A stretch of DNA of 17,504 nucleotides, taken from the NCBI GenBank assembly GCA_014523695.1, contig JAATVS010000104.1, positions 1 to 17,504 of the forward strand, read 5' to 3'. Below, piece by piece: positions 8,350 to 15,911 of the stretch. Both the position numbers and the translations under genes were made by a program. Origin of the DNA: Nitrososphaerales archaeon TH5895 (GTDB taxonomy: Archaea > Thermoproteota > Nitrososphaeria > Nitrososphaerales > Nitrososphaeraceae). Each line of letters opens with the position of its first letter. The first letter of the stretch is position 1. The notes beneath the pieces are model-generated. The model was not told the origin of the DNA, ran no database searches, and worked only from the letters and a program-made list of their open reading frames with translations.

Positions 8350-8593
8350 ATGTGTCATACTAAAGGCAATATTCAAGATTTTTGTGGTTATTGCACGACT
8401 TCTCATAGAGATTTAAAAAGAACGTCTGCAATGACGATGAAAAAATAGTATTAATACTAGTTCAAACCTACAAAATCTAAGCAATAGTCTTGAAGACATC
8501 TATCTCCTAGAAGAAAATATAGCTAAGCAGCTGAAATATAGGCATCGATATAACTCTGAGATTGTTATAGTTTTTATGATAGGCTTGCAATGA
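8350..8593 (+). pseudogene. Cys/His-rich small protein, broken by one frameshift at an A run
   Basis: An open frame (from TTG at 8305, or ATG at 8350) encodes a Cys-rich segment: CECMCH, then 10 residues later CGYC, followed by a basic stretch, ending at TAG 8446-8448. The spacing C-x-C-x-C-H...C-x2-C suggests a zinc site. Immediately after it, in the frame one base over, about 48 open codons follow to TGA at 8591-8593. They read as an ordinary charged helical protein (segment SLEDIYLLEENIAKQLKYRH). The two frames join at a run of six A (8440-8445), so one extra A would explain the break. The original protein would have had about 80-95 residues. A TATA-like TTATAATAA lies at 8296-8304. The family is not recognised. 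If the run were misread, the gene would be intact. Confidence 0.42.
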
Positions 8594-8775
8594 TTCATTA
8601 TATATGCGTATTACGGAATATTGTTGTATTATAACGTTATGTGGTATACATATGAATCATAGTAAGTATGACCCGAAGTCCTATTTTCATTGAACACAAG
8701 AAACTTGGGTAGATGAGGTATCAGATCTCATTCAACAAGTATGATTAGCTATATCGGCATAGCTATAGCGACACA

Positions 8776-8783
8776 GATATATC
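8776..8783 (+). promoter_or_regulatory. TATA-like box before the basic micropeptide
   Basis: GATATATC is centred about 26 bases before the ATG at 8806, the spacing expected for a leaderless archaeal transcript. Weak on its own in AT-rich DNA; it matters because it matches the start of the small frame downstream. Confidence 0.35.
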
Positions 8784-8805
8784 TCTAGTCTTACCGATTC
8801 AAATA

Positions 8806-8913
8806 ATGGTTCATCGACAAGGAACTAAAACCAAGGCATATACAGACCAGAGATCAGAAAGCAAAAAGTATGCAAAAGCTCAGAGACGTAAAAGAAATAA
8901 ACCAAAAGCATAG
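8806..8913 (+). CDS. Possible 35-residue highly basic peptide
   Basis: ATG at 8806 opens 35 codons ending at TAG 8911-8913. The peptide holds 8 Lys, 5 Arg and 1 His against only 1 Asp and 1 Glu. It has no hydrophobic stretch; its C-terminal half is KKYAKAQRRKRNKPKA-like. That composition suits a nucleic-acid or ribosome-binding peptide, but no family is recognised. Support for it being real is the leaderless-type TATA spacing and an amino-acid composition unlike a chance frame, although A-rich DNA does favour Lys codons. The frame is also open for about 18 codons upstream of the ATG. Confidence 0.38.
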   Translation: MVHRQGTKTKAYTDQRSESKKYAKAQRRKRNKPKA

Positions 8914-9076
8914 AATAGCTACTCATATTTATAATTGAGCTACTCATTTACTTCAAAGGGGGTTTATAGTATCAAAAAATTAAAGACCTTTGTTCTCCAT
9001 TATTTGTAGCCTTAGACCTGTACGCCTATAACAAACAGGAATAAATATTGGATAGACTAATATAATAAACATGTCG

Positions 9077-9241
9077 TTATTTTCTGTCATGTTCCATTTG
9101 ATATTCTACTCCGCATTGTTCCGAACAAAATATATCAGAATCGCCGTCATCACCAATATCGTCACCACAGTTTTTGCAAATTCCTTTCTTATTCGTAATA
9201 TATAAGATGGTGAGGTCATTATTACGTCTTTCTTTTTGCAC
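9077..9241 (-). CDS. Small C-x2-C / C-x3-C zinc-finger protein
   Basis: On the minus strand a GTG at 9241-9239 opens a 54-residue protein ending at TAA 9079-9077. After a basic N-terminus comes KGICKNCGDDIG, an acidic turn, then DIFCSEQCGVEYQ and a charged tail ending in EHDRK. Cys22, Cys25, Cys39 and Cys43 form a C-x2-C...C-x3-C set typical of zinc-ribbon or treble-clef knuckles, with a hydrophobic residue before each pair as in such folds. A 64-codon frame overlapping on the same strand (9300-9106) has no such pattern and is taken as its shadow. No ATG is available: an in-frame TAA lies nine codons before the GTG, so GTG is the only reasonable start. Role unknown; small zinc proteins of this kind often act in transcription or translation or as adaptors. 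Confidence 0.6.
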   Translation of the reverse strand: MQKERRNNDLTILYITNKKGICKNCGDDIGDDGDSDIFCSEQCGVEYQMEHDRK

Positions 9242-9580
9242 ATCTTCAAGACGAACGACTTGTTATCCAAACTAACAGTAGTACAATCAAATAAATGCAC
9301 GAAAAACTACATTCTAAAGCTGCCCGAATATCTGCAAAATAGATAAATTCTTCACTGAGGATACTCTAGTCAATTGCTGCTATGTCAATATCTATTAAAC
9401 TTTGCAAGTAGCCTATCAAGAAGTCAATCTTCTTATTCCTTTACAAGTGTAAGACACATATCGTTTTTGATGTGAACCTATCTTACGTAACTATCCATAT
9501 CAGGTAGTCAAGCCAGAATATTTGATGTCTCTAGAATCTATAGGTTGCCACAGCTAAATTCCATTAAAATAGGAGTAAAG
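9242..9580. other. Spacer with weak traces of coding sequence
   Basis: A minus-strand frame around 9440-9310 reads IDFLIGYLQSLIDIDIAAID, a TAG, then SILSEEFIYFADIRAALE, with no start codon. It may be gene debris but cannot be assigned. An AT-rich TATTTGATTG-like element at about 9285-9297 could be the promoter of the zinc-finger gene at 9077-9241. Nothing else is seen. Confidence 0.3.
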
Positions 9581-9859
9581 TTATCCTCGGCTCAGTAAAC
9601 GCCTTGACATCTCATTATTAATTTCTTCATGTTTTATCACTTCACCCCTTCTGCCGGGAGTCTTCATCTGTTGCTGGTTTACTTGTTTCCTTTCCTCGAG
9701 TAATTCATCAACTCCATAATAACTATTTATACCGCATTGCCTTTTCTTTCTTAATTCGATCGTATAGCGTTCCCTAAAATCTCTCTCTTTCGCGTCATTA
9801 GTAGATGTGCCTGTTTGAGTCAATCTGAAATTAATGACAGCTGTTGCCTCATTCTCCAT
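9581..9859 (-). CDS. Hypothetical 92-residue charged soluble protein
   Basis: The frame stays open for 132 codons, but the best start is the internal ATG at 9859-9857: a TTATAT box lies about 25 bases upstream and AGGA sits four bases before the ATG. The extra upstream codons encode an unlike hydrophobic segment that overlaps this promoter. The resulting protein starts MENEATAVINFRLTQTG, is rich in Glu, Arg, Lys and Gln, has a single Cys and no membrane span, and ends in a helical, strongly charged half (GVDELLEERKQ, EINNEMSRRLLSRG). No family is recognised. It stands alone, with spacers of several hundred bases on both sides. Confidence 0.6.
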   Translation of the reverse strand: MENEATAVINFRLTQTGTSTNDAKERDFRERYTIELRKKRQCGINSYYGVDELLEERKQVNQQQMKTPGRRGEVIKHEEINNEMSRRLLSRG

Positions 9860-9880
9860 ATGTTCCTGTGAAACTATAAC

Positions 9881-9886
9881 ATATAA
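9881..9886 (-). promoter_or_regulatory. TATA box of the 92-residue hypothetical gene
   Basis: TTATAT on the minus strand is centred about 25 bases before the ATG at 9859, supporting that codon over the longer frame. Confidence 0.45.
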
Positions 9887-10458
9887 GAATGTATTTGATT
9901 CAAAATGTAGTAATATAAGCAAAGATGAAATTTGTTGATCGTTCTGGATATGGTAAAAAATGTTTAGAAATATCCCCATCTATACATACTAGTCATAATA
10001 TCCTTACTCTGATTCATGCCACCGTATTGGTGAAAAGGCAGCAAACGATCTATACGGATCAACCTGATTTAATATAATTACAACAATTAGGCTTAAGATG
10101 GATTGGACATACACAAAAATATCATTTATTATCACATTTTTTCAAAATTGTTACTGCATGAAAGTAAATGAAATACGGAAGTCTTGTGTATAGCATAGTA
10201 TCATAGATAATTGTATAAATAATTTAATGACTTTTAACCGAATTACAACTGAAACTGAGAGTGATCAAATTTGCTTCATAAATTATACACTAAAGTACTG
10301 TATATGTATTATCGATATAGTTAATTCTACTCATGCTACAGTTGAAATAATAAATTCACAAAAGTAATGAAATAGTACTCTATTCTGCTTAATACGATAT
10401 CTTCCATAATAAAAAACTATGGTGGCATAGTAAGAGTTGCAATACAACTGGAAAACTA

Positions 10459-10477
10459 GTTCTTACAGCATAAGAAC
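10459..10477 (-). terminator. Hairpin downstream of the broken gene at 10505-10734
   Basis: GTTCTTA (10459-10465), loop CAGCA, TAAGAAC (10471-10477): a perfect 7-bp stem starting 27 bases beyond the stop codon of the minus-strand pseudogene, with a short T run following on that strand. Candidate 3'-end element. Confidence 0.35.
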
Positions 10478-10504
10478 ATTACAAACGTAGGACGATTTCT
10501 TGTT

Positions 10505-10734
10505 TCAAGTCTTTTCAGCATAATTTTCTAGGTAATTTTGGTACCTTTGTACAACATCTGGACCTTGTCCCAAATTATGTACCTGATCATTATGAGCTGC
10601 ATTTGTTTCCGCTATAATTGAATCAGAGAACCTATCTATTGCTTCATAGTTTTGTAATACAGATCCAAAATCCCTGGGGGAGGGTGAATACTATAGAGCC
10701 GTCTATTGGGAAAGTATAGGCTAAGTATTTTCAT
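10505..10734 (-). pseudogene. Unknown 75-residue protein gene with two one-base insertions
   Basis: Reading the minus strand from ATG at 10734-10732 and skipping one base twice gives one coherent protein. It runs MKYLAYTFPIDGSIVFTLPQ, then DFGSVLQNYEAIDRFSDS, then helical sequence to YLENYAEKT and TGA at 10507-10505. The skips fall at the A run just after the ATG (about 10728) and at the C/G-rich run near 10670-10680. The length fits exactly: 230 bases is 76 codons plus two. Without the skips no frame has both a start and this content; the 3' frame alone is open for 61 codons with no start codon. The downstream part is rich in Asn, Gln, Tyr and Asp, and soluble. Family not recognised. GAGGG directly before the ATG resembles a ribosome-binding site but is too close to be sure. 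Confidence 0.5.
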
Positions 10735-10890
10735 ACCCTCAAATCACATTGTCTCATGCTTCAGGTGTAACTAAACGAAGAGGTCTAGATCATACCATGA
10801 GGGGGAAAGATCCCAGCATGACAGAATAATCTGGTATAATCTATCTTCATAGTCGCATACATCTGCCTGCGCTTGACCACCTGAAAAATA

Positions 10891-10898
10891 TTTTATAT
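10891..10898 (+). promoter_or_regulatory. TATA box of the SWIM zinc-finger gene
   Basis: TTTTATAT is centred about 28 bases before the GTG at 10923. An in-frame TAA lies four codons before that GTG, so the box and the stop together fix the start. Confidence 0.5.
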
Positions 10899-10922
10899 GG
10901 GATAGTGAAATAACTGGTAGCT

Positions 10923-11117
10923 GTGGCAGAAGACCCCGTAGCAGAAGATACTGAGGAAGGAGGCTATATAGTTAAATCAAATACAAAACAGCACCAAACT
11001 TATAATGTCTATTTTAGCATTAGAAAGCAACGATATCTTTGTACATGTAAATGGTTTGCAATTAAGCAAACAGAATGTTCACATATTAAAAAGGTAAAAG
11101 AAAGAATTACTCAATAG
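10923..11117 (+). CDS. SWIM zinc-finger microprotein
   Basis: This 64-residue protein starts at GTG 10923. An acidic N-terminus (MAEDPVAEDTEEGG) leads into beta-strands YIVKSN and YNVYFSI, then LCTCKWF and ECSHIKKVKE. Cys40, Cys42, Cys52 and His54 make the C-x-C...C-x-H signature of SWIM zinc fingers, with the aromatic residue after C-x-C and the hydrophobic helix after C-x-H that the domain usually shows. SWIM domains bind DNA or proteins and occur in SWI2/SNF2 ATPases, MuDR transposases, and the Shu2/SWS1 recombination adaptors including archaeal SWIM proteins. This one is nearly all SWIM domain, so it probably works as an adaptor or DNA-binding partner; the partner is unknown. A TATA box 28 bases upstream implies a leaderless mRNA. 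Confidence 0.82.
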   Translation: MAEDPVAEDTEEGGYIVKSNTKQHQTYNVYFSIRKQRYLCTCKWFAIKQTECSHIKKVKERITQ

Positions 11118-11797
11118 TATCTGTCCTTTAGAGGTTTAGAGTTTTAAACTTTTAAACATCATAGTATTTCTAGGTTAGCAAGTGGGAATAGCAAAGGTTG
11201 CGGTTACAGAAAAGATCCATATTTTTTGGGTACCTCGTCATTCTAATGCAGTCAGTTCTGGTAGAATCTGTTGATACAGAGATAAGACGTTTGAAAAATT
11301 CTCTTCTGTGATATATCAGATTCTCTGATTTGACACAGAATGAAGACATGTAGTTACTAATGTCTGATTTTGTAAATTTAACAAGAAGTTACCTAAATTA
11401 CACGAGAAAATGAAGTAATGATGTTATATCAATAACCTGGGACAGGACTGGAGAATGCTACTGATCTCCGTTCGTGGCTTTAATACCGGCGTCTTTGATC
11501 TATAATGACGTAATGACAGATAACGTTGAATACCGTTTCAACGAACGAGTGCTCGGGACCTTGTTGGGCATCAATTTAGCGTACTTCAGTGATATTGTCA
11601 TCCCAAATTTAGCATCTCGACTTATGTGAATTATATCAAAGCATAACCATAATCATAAATAGAATTGTGAGTGATATCAAAAAATCCATGAATGGACTTC
11701 TAACAGACCGATCAACTAAAATCATTCACAGATTTGGTGAATGTCTTTATTCCAGTAGATTAAGTTCTTAACTGGCTTACATGATCTAGTTAAAAAA
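11118..11797. other. Spacer before the alcohol dehydrogenase gene
   Basis: No gene accepted. A short inverted repeat, CGTTGAA/TTCAACG with a 6-base loop, lies at 11524-11543. Two overlapping short plus frames around 11180-11335 (one with an ILMQSVLVESVDTEIRRL-like end) are too short and too unlike known proteins to call. An AT-rich region precedes the dehydrogenase ATG, but no clear TATA box at standard spacing was found. Confidence 0.45.
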
Positions 11798-12859
11798 ATG
11801 ATCCCTGTATATGGATATGCGGCTCAGCAAGCAAAAGCACTTCTTAGTCAATACCCTTTTGAAAGAAGGGATCCACGCAATCATGATGTTGTAGTGGACA
11901 TTCACTATTGTGGGATCTGTCATACAGATGTACATCAAGTGAATGATGAATGGGGAGGATCAATATTTCCTATGGTTCCAGGACATGAAATAGTAGGCAT
12001 AGTGGCGAAAGTGGGCGCGAACGTATCACGCTATAAATTGGGTGACAGAGTGGGCGTCGGTTGTTTGGTTGATTCCTGTCGTAAGTGCAATCCTTGCATC
12101 AACGGTTTAGAACAGTACTGTATAGAAGGACCTACCATGACTTACAATGGAATCGAAAGAGATGGACAAACTCGAACTCAAGGAGGCTATTCGAATAAAA
12201 TCGTAGTCGATGAAAACTATGTCCTTCGTATTCCTGATAATCTCCCAATGGATCGTGCAGCGCCGCTTCTCTGCGCCGGTATTACCATGTATTCTCCTCT
12301 CATTCATTGGAAAGCGGGTCCTGGAAAGAAGGTTGGCGTAGTTGGTCTCGGTGGATTAGGTCACATGGGAGTCAAGATCGCACATGCATTAGACACAGAA
12401 GTCAGCGTGATTAGTCACTCTAAAAGAAAGCAAGACGAAGCCAAGAAGATGGGAGCGGATAAATTCTATGCTGCCTCTACCTCATCATCAACCGATCAGA
12501 AAAGTTTTGATGAACTTAAAGGATATTTTAATCTGATCTTAAACACACTTTCAGTGGAAATTGATTGGAATCATTACCTTAATTTGCTAACCCTCGACGG
12601 GACTATGGTCGTAGTTGGACTTCCAGAGAAAGAAACATCACTTAATACATCTCCACTCATCAATGCTCGTCGCAGTCTTGCAGGCTCAGGTATAGGTGGA
12701 TTAAAAGAGACTCAGGAGATGCTTGATTTCTGTAGTAAATATGATATTTCCAGCGACATCGAACTTATCCCAATTCAAGAGGTCAATGAGGCTTATCCAC
12801 GGATTGTTAATAGTGACGTTCGGTACCGATTCGTTGTTGATATGAAGTCACTTGACTGA
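11798..12859 (+). CDS. Zinc-dependent alcohol dehydrogenase/aldehyde reductase, YahK (CAD) type
   Basis: This 353-residue medium-chain dehydrogenase matches the cinnamyl-alcohol-dehydrogenase group, very close in layout to E. coli YahK. Catalytic zinc ligands are Cys41 (in YCGICHTDVH), His63-Glu64 (PGHE) and Cys159 (LLCAGIT). The structural zinc lobe is Cys94, Cys97, Cys100 and Cys108. The Rossmann fold starts at VGVVGLGGLGHMG (Gly183-Gly188), and a Ser-rich loop follows the second strand (SHSKRK), which suits NADPH. The C-terminus keeps GSGIGGLKETQEMLDFC and DVRYRFVVDMKSL. It should reduce aldehydes to alcohols in the cytosol, with broad substrate range; a detoxification role is inferred. 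It stands alone. This family is mainly bacterial, so acquisition from bacteria is plausible but not shown. Confidence 0.93.
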   Translation: MIPVYGYAAQQAKALLSQYPFERRDPRNHDVVVDIHYCGICHTDVHQVNDEWGGSIFPMVPGHEIVGIVAKVGANVSRYKLGDRVGVGCLVDSCRKCNPCINGLEQYCIEGPTMTYNGIERDGQTRTQGGYSNKIVVDENYVLRIPDNLPMDRAAPLLCAGITMYSPLIHWKAGPGKKVGVVGLGGLGHMGVKIAHALDTEVSVISHSKRKQDEAKKMGADKFYAASTSSSTDQKSFDELKGYFNLILNTLSVEIDWNHYLNLLTLDGTMVVVGLPEKETSLNTSPLINARRSLAGSGIGGLKETQEMLDFCSKYDISSDIELIPIQEVNEAYPRIVNSDVRYRFVVDMKSLD

Positions 12860-12861
12860 TA

Positions 12862-12880
12862 ATTCTAAGATATTTAGAAT
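12862..12880 (+). terminator. Hairpin directly after the alcohol dehydrogenase stop codon
   Basis: ATTCTAA (12862-12868), loop GATAT, TTAGAAT (12874-12880): a perfect 7-bp stem starting three bases after the TGA. It is AT-rich with no strong T tract, so its role as terminator or mRNA 3'-end structure is inferred from position. Confidence 0.4.
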
Positions 12881-12940
12881 ATATTAGAGATAAACCGAAG
12901 TCAGATCTAGATATACAATTACAATAACAAAAATACTGGA

Positions 12941-12960
12941 TTAACATCAATTAACATCAA
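12941..12960 (+). repeat. Two tandem copies of a 10-base unit
   Basis: TTAACATCAA is present twice in direct succession, followed by a degraded third partial copy (TAAATATCA). Likely slippage. Confidence 0.65.
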
Positions 12961-13459
12961 TAAATATCATAACTGACAGTAACATTTTACTTACCAGCTT
13001 ATGATTCATTATGTTCAAATGCAATAAATAATTCTTAACTTCTCTTAAAGCAAGTAACATATTTTTGTAGCTGTCCAACTATGCATACCCAGTATATAAC
13101 ATGAACGATGATCATAAAGCAATCTGGAAGTTGTAGGATTTGTCATGGAGTAGAAAGAATTTTTTCTTGGTCAAATTATATACAAAATGGGTGACTGTTA
13201 TTATCATAATAACCGTAAGATAAAACCAATAATTTCTATCTGAGTACATAGAATACAGATTTCGTAATGTCGAAGAGTATTAGTTGCTATGCAGATATTC
13301 TATCTTAAGTCCCATAATCTCTGTGCCCAGTTAAATACTTAAAACATTTTCAGTTAAAGTGTCTGGTTCTAAAATATATTATATAACTATATCATTGCTG
13401 AAAATTGATATTAGCTTTGTCTTCCATAGCATCCATATTGTCATAGTAAACGATAACCT

Positions 13460-15817
13460 TTACTCTATTTGTTTTATCCTCACACAAAATGTCTTTCCGT
13501 CATGATACAATTCTGATACCGCTTTAAACTCCATCCCCTTCTTGAGAAGATGTCTTGGTCCATCATAATCATAGTGATTTAATCTAGCATGCCATTTTCC
13601 ATCTATCGTAACCAATGTAATTCCAGATAGAATATTTTCAATGTATATATTATGTACTTCTCCAGGCATACGTCTCAGATTGTCCGAGAGTGCTATTGTT
13701 GCATCGTCCAACCATTGTATCCTTTTCAGTTTCTCCAGTTTCTTCAACGCTTCAACCAGTATGTTATTATCAAAACCCAAGATATCTCTAATGATATCGA
13801 CATCCTCTCCGGACCGTCCTTTTTTTACTAGCAATGAATGAATCTTTCTAGCAGCATTATTGACATCCCTTACAAATTGTACCGTATAGTCTCTGTCTAA
13901 TAATAATGTCCCTTTAGGTACCCCTTTAGTGAGTGTAGAGGTCACATGTATTTCTAAATCTTTTTCCATCCTTACTTCCGATTTTGCTCTACTAACTTCT
14001 ATAGCTGATATCTCCTCATTTGTCATAAGATCCAGAATCGGAGTGGATGAAGCAGTTCGTTTCATGGATTTAAGGAGAGAATTAATAGTACTCAAAGTTT
14101 GATTCATCTTTTCTATACGTCTCTTGCTGGCATTAAGATGACGTTCGTCTATAGTGTCTTTGGCTGCAAGAATAATTACTGAACCAGAGGATCGCCTTCC
14201 AGTCCTTCCTCTTCTCTGAATATACCTAATTTCACTAGGTATAGGCTCATAAAATATAACAAGATCTACTTCAGGAATATCAAGGCCTTCTTCAGCTATT
14301 GAAGTTGCTACTAGTACGGAGAACTTACCTCTTCTAAAGGCTTCTAATACTTGTGCTTGTTCTTCCTGTTTCATTCCTACATCGTCTCCTTTTTTTGCTT
14401 GGCCAACAAACCTTGATGCTTTTATATTATTACTATTTAGAATGTCAACTATGTGCTGTGCAGTATCACGGTATTGAGTAAAGACAATAGACATCATCAT
14501 ATTACTATCCATAGTAGAAATGGTAGTACTAGTAATCGAATTATTATGATTGAAATTCTTATCTTTATAGTTCTTGTTATCGTTATCGTTATTGCTATCA
14601 ATTTGGACAAGAGGTTGTTGTACAAGTTGCTCGGATATTTTTCCTCTCAAGATCTCTACTAAACATTTGACTTTTGGGTGCTCTAATTTTAGAGTACTAA
14701 GAAGTGTCCTGATTTCCTTTACCCTCGGATCATTTATCAATGATTTATGGGCTTTACTACCGCTCTCTGCAATGCTGCGGCCAAAAGGGCTACTATCGTT
14801 TTCAATTCTATCCAAAAAGGCTTTTAATGAAGCAGATCCTTGACTCTCTATAAGCTCAACACAGTACAAAAGAGTAAGTGCTAATGATTGTTGCATCAAA
14901 GCAAAATAAAGCGAAGCCCTTGTTTCCTCTTGAGACAATTCTAAATTATATCGAATTTCGGCTCCTACATCAATTAGATCTCGTTTAAATATCCATCGAA
15001 TACCTCCCCTTTTCCTAAGCAATTCATGTTGAAAAAGCCATCTCAGCTTATCATCAAGCATATTTTTGAGAATCGAACGTATGTAATTATATTCTGAACT
15101 CAAACTGACCCATTGCCAGTTAACGTTTATTGGATTGACATACGGTTTTACATCTACATCCTCTTCTGTTCTATATTCTATATGTTCAATGAATAGATTA
15201 TTACATACATCATGTATTCTTTTTGTGTCAGAACCAGGGCTAGCAGTCATAGCCAAGATCAATGGTTGTTCTGACTGATTGATGTACTGTTTGGCTATTG
15301 TGGTATATGCATAATCCTTAACGGCTCTATGTGCCTCATCAATAATTAATAAACTAAAATCATTCAAACTTAATCCATTATCCTGTAAATCATTTCTTAC
15401 AACTTCTGGGGTAGCGAATACAAGTCTAATATCTTTATTATTCCATATCGCTGTTCTCGGTAATGGAGGGGTTTTACCTGTAATTTCGGCTATTTTATCT
15501 TGTGATATTTTTAATACTGAATAGAAAGATTTCATATGTTGAAGTACAAGTGGTCTGGTGGGAGCTACTACTAGCACTCTTTTATGTCTATAATTATAAA
15601 GTGCATTCGCAGTTACCATTATTGCTACGATCGTCTTACCAAGCGCAGTTGGAAGAACCACAAGTGTATTCTTATCATAGGCAGATTCGGCAATATTATT
15701 TTGGTACATCCTGAATTCAATGGATTTCTCATAAATAAGTGGTTGAATTATGTAACAAGAATCTGGATGCTGGTCGTAGGTAATCATTCTACTGGATTCT
15801 TTCCTTATATCAAGCAC
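13460..15817 (-). CDS. Hef/FANCM-like SF2 DNA helicase lacking the XPF nuclease domain
   Basis: This 785-residue helicase follows the Hef/FANCM/Mph1 plan. Motif I is LPTALGKT (55-62, Lys61), Ia APTRPLV, II DEAH (160-163), III TAS, V in the ATSIAEEGLDIPEVD segment, and VI QRRGRTGR (534-541). Between the RecA lobes is a long helical insert, the Hef-type thumb used to grip forked DNA. It is followed by an Asn/Asp/Lys/Thr-rich low-complexity linker (407-439). The last 150 or so residues look like a winged-helix segment (DIIRDILGFDNNILVEALKK) and a small beta-domain. No ERKxxxD nuclease motif is present, unlike euryarchaeal Hef. Expected role: remodelling stalled replication forks and branched DNA, perhaps with a separate XPF nuclease encoded elsewhere. 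The start is GTG 15817; an ATG ten codons downstream, also before the helicase core, is an alternative. Confidence 0.88.
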   Translation of the reverse strand: MLDIRKESSRMITYDQHPDSCYIIQPLIYEKSIEFRMYQNNIAESAYDKNTLVVLPTALGKTIVAIMVTANALYNYRHKRVLVVAPTRPLVLQHMKSFYSVLKISQDKIAEITGKTPPLPRTAIWNNKDIRLVFATPEVVRNDLQDNGLSLNDFSLLIIDEAHRAVKDYAYTTIAKQYINQSEQPLILAMTASPGSDTKRIHDVCNNLFIEHIEYRTEEDVDVKPYVNPINVNWQWVSLSSEYNYIRSILKNMLDDKLRWLFQHELLRKRGGIRWIFKRDLIDVGAEIRYNLELSQEETRASLYFALMQQSLALTLLYCVELIESQGSASLKAFLDRIENDSSPFGRSIAESGSKAHKSLINDPRVKEIRTLLSTLKLEHPKVKCLVEILRGKISEQLVQQPLVQIDSNNDNDNKNYKDKNFNHNNSITSTTISTMDSNMMMSIVFTQYRDTAQHIVDILNSNNIKASRFVGQAKKGDDVGMKQEEQAQVLEAFRRGKFSVLVATSIAEEGLDIPEVDLVIFYEPIPSEIRYIQRRGRTGRRSSGSVIILAAKDTIDERHLNASKRRIEKMNQTLSTINSLLKSMKRTASSTPILDLMTNEEISAIEVSRAKSEVRMEKDLEIHVTSTLTKGVPKGTLLLDRDYTVQFVRDVNNAARKIHSLLVKKGRSGEDVDIIRDILGFDNNILVEALKKLEKLKRIQWLDDATIALSDNLRRMPGEVHNIYIENILSGITLVTIDGKWHARLNHYDYDGPRHLLKKGMEFKAVSELYHDGKTFCVRIKQIE

Positions 15818-15911
15818 ATTGTTTGTAACTATGTTTTAATGTTTATTATTGTGCCATAAAATGGAATTATAATAATTACACTTAATAGATGTGGTATACC
15901 ATAAATTAATA

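Larger units (their letters stand above)
9860..10504. other. Gene-free AT-rich spacer
   Basis: Apart from the promoter at its left end and a hairpin at 10459-10477, no frame with believable composition, no tRNA and no repeat was found here. Confidence 0.55.
12860..13459. other. Spacer between convergent dehydrogenase and helicase genes
   Basis: Contains the hairpin above and a 10-base tandem duplication, TTAACATCAA twice at 12941-12960. A 28-codon plus frame from ATG 13108 contains CRICHG but has no well-placed promoter and was not accepted. Nothing else recognisable. Confidence 0.5.

Noticed and set aside
9106..9300. 64-codon minus-strand frame with a hydrophobic stretch
   Set aside because: It overlaps another frame on the same strand that carries a clear four-Cys zinc pattern; the hydrophobic run is its frame-shifted shadow.
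9581..9979. Long 132-codon version of the 92-residue hypothetical protein
   Set aside because: The extra 40 N-terminal residues overlap a TATA box placed correctly for the internal ATG and differ in character from the rest of the protein.
11309..11318. TGATATATCA palindrome
   Set aside because: Ten-base AT-rich palindromes are expected by chance in DNA of this composition, and no gene start is nearby.
13108..13194. 28-codon plus-strand frame containing C-x2-C-H (CRICHG)
   Set aside because: Resembles a haem-c or zinc knuckle, but the nearby TATA-like sequence is only about 12 bases before the ATG, and there is no signal peptide or other support.
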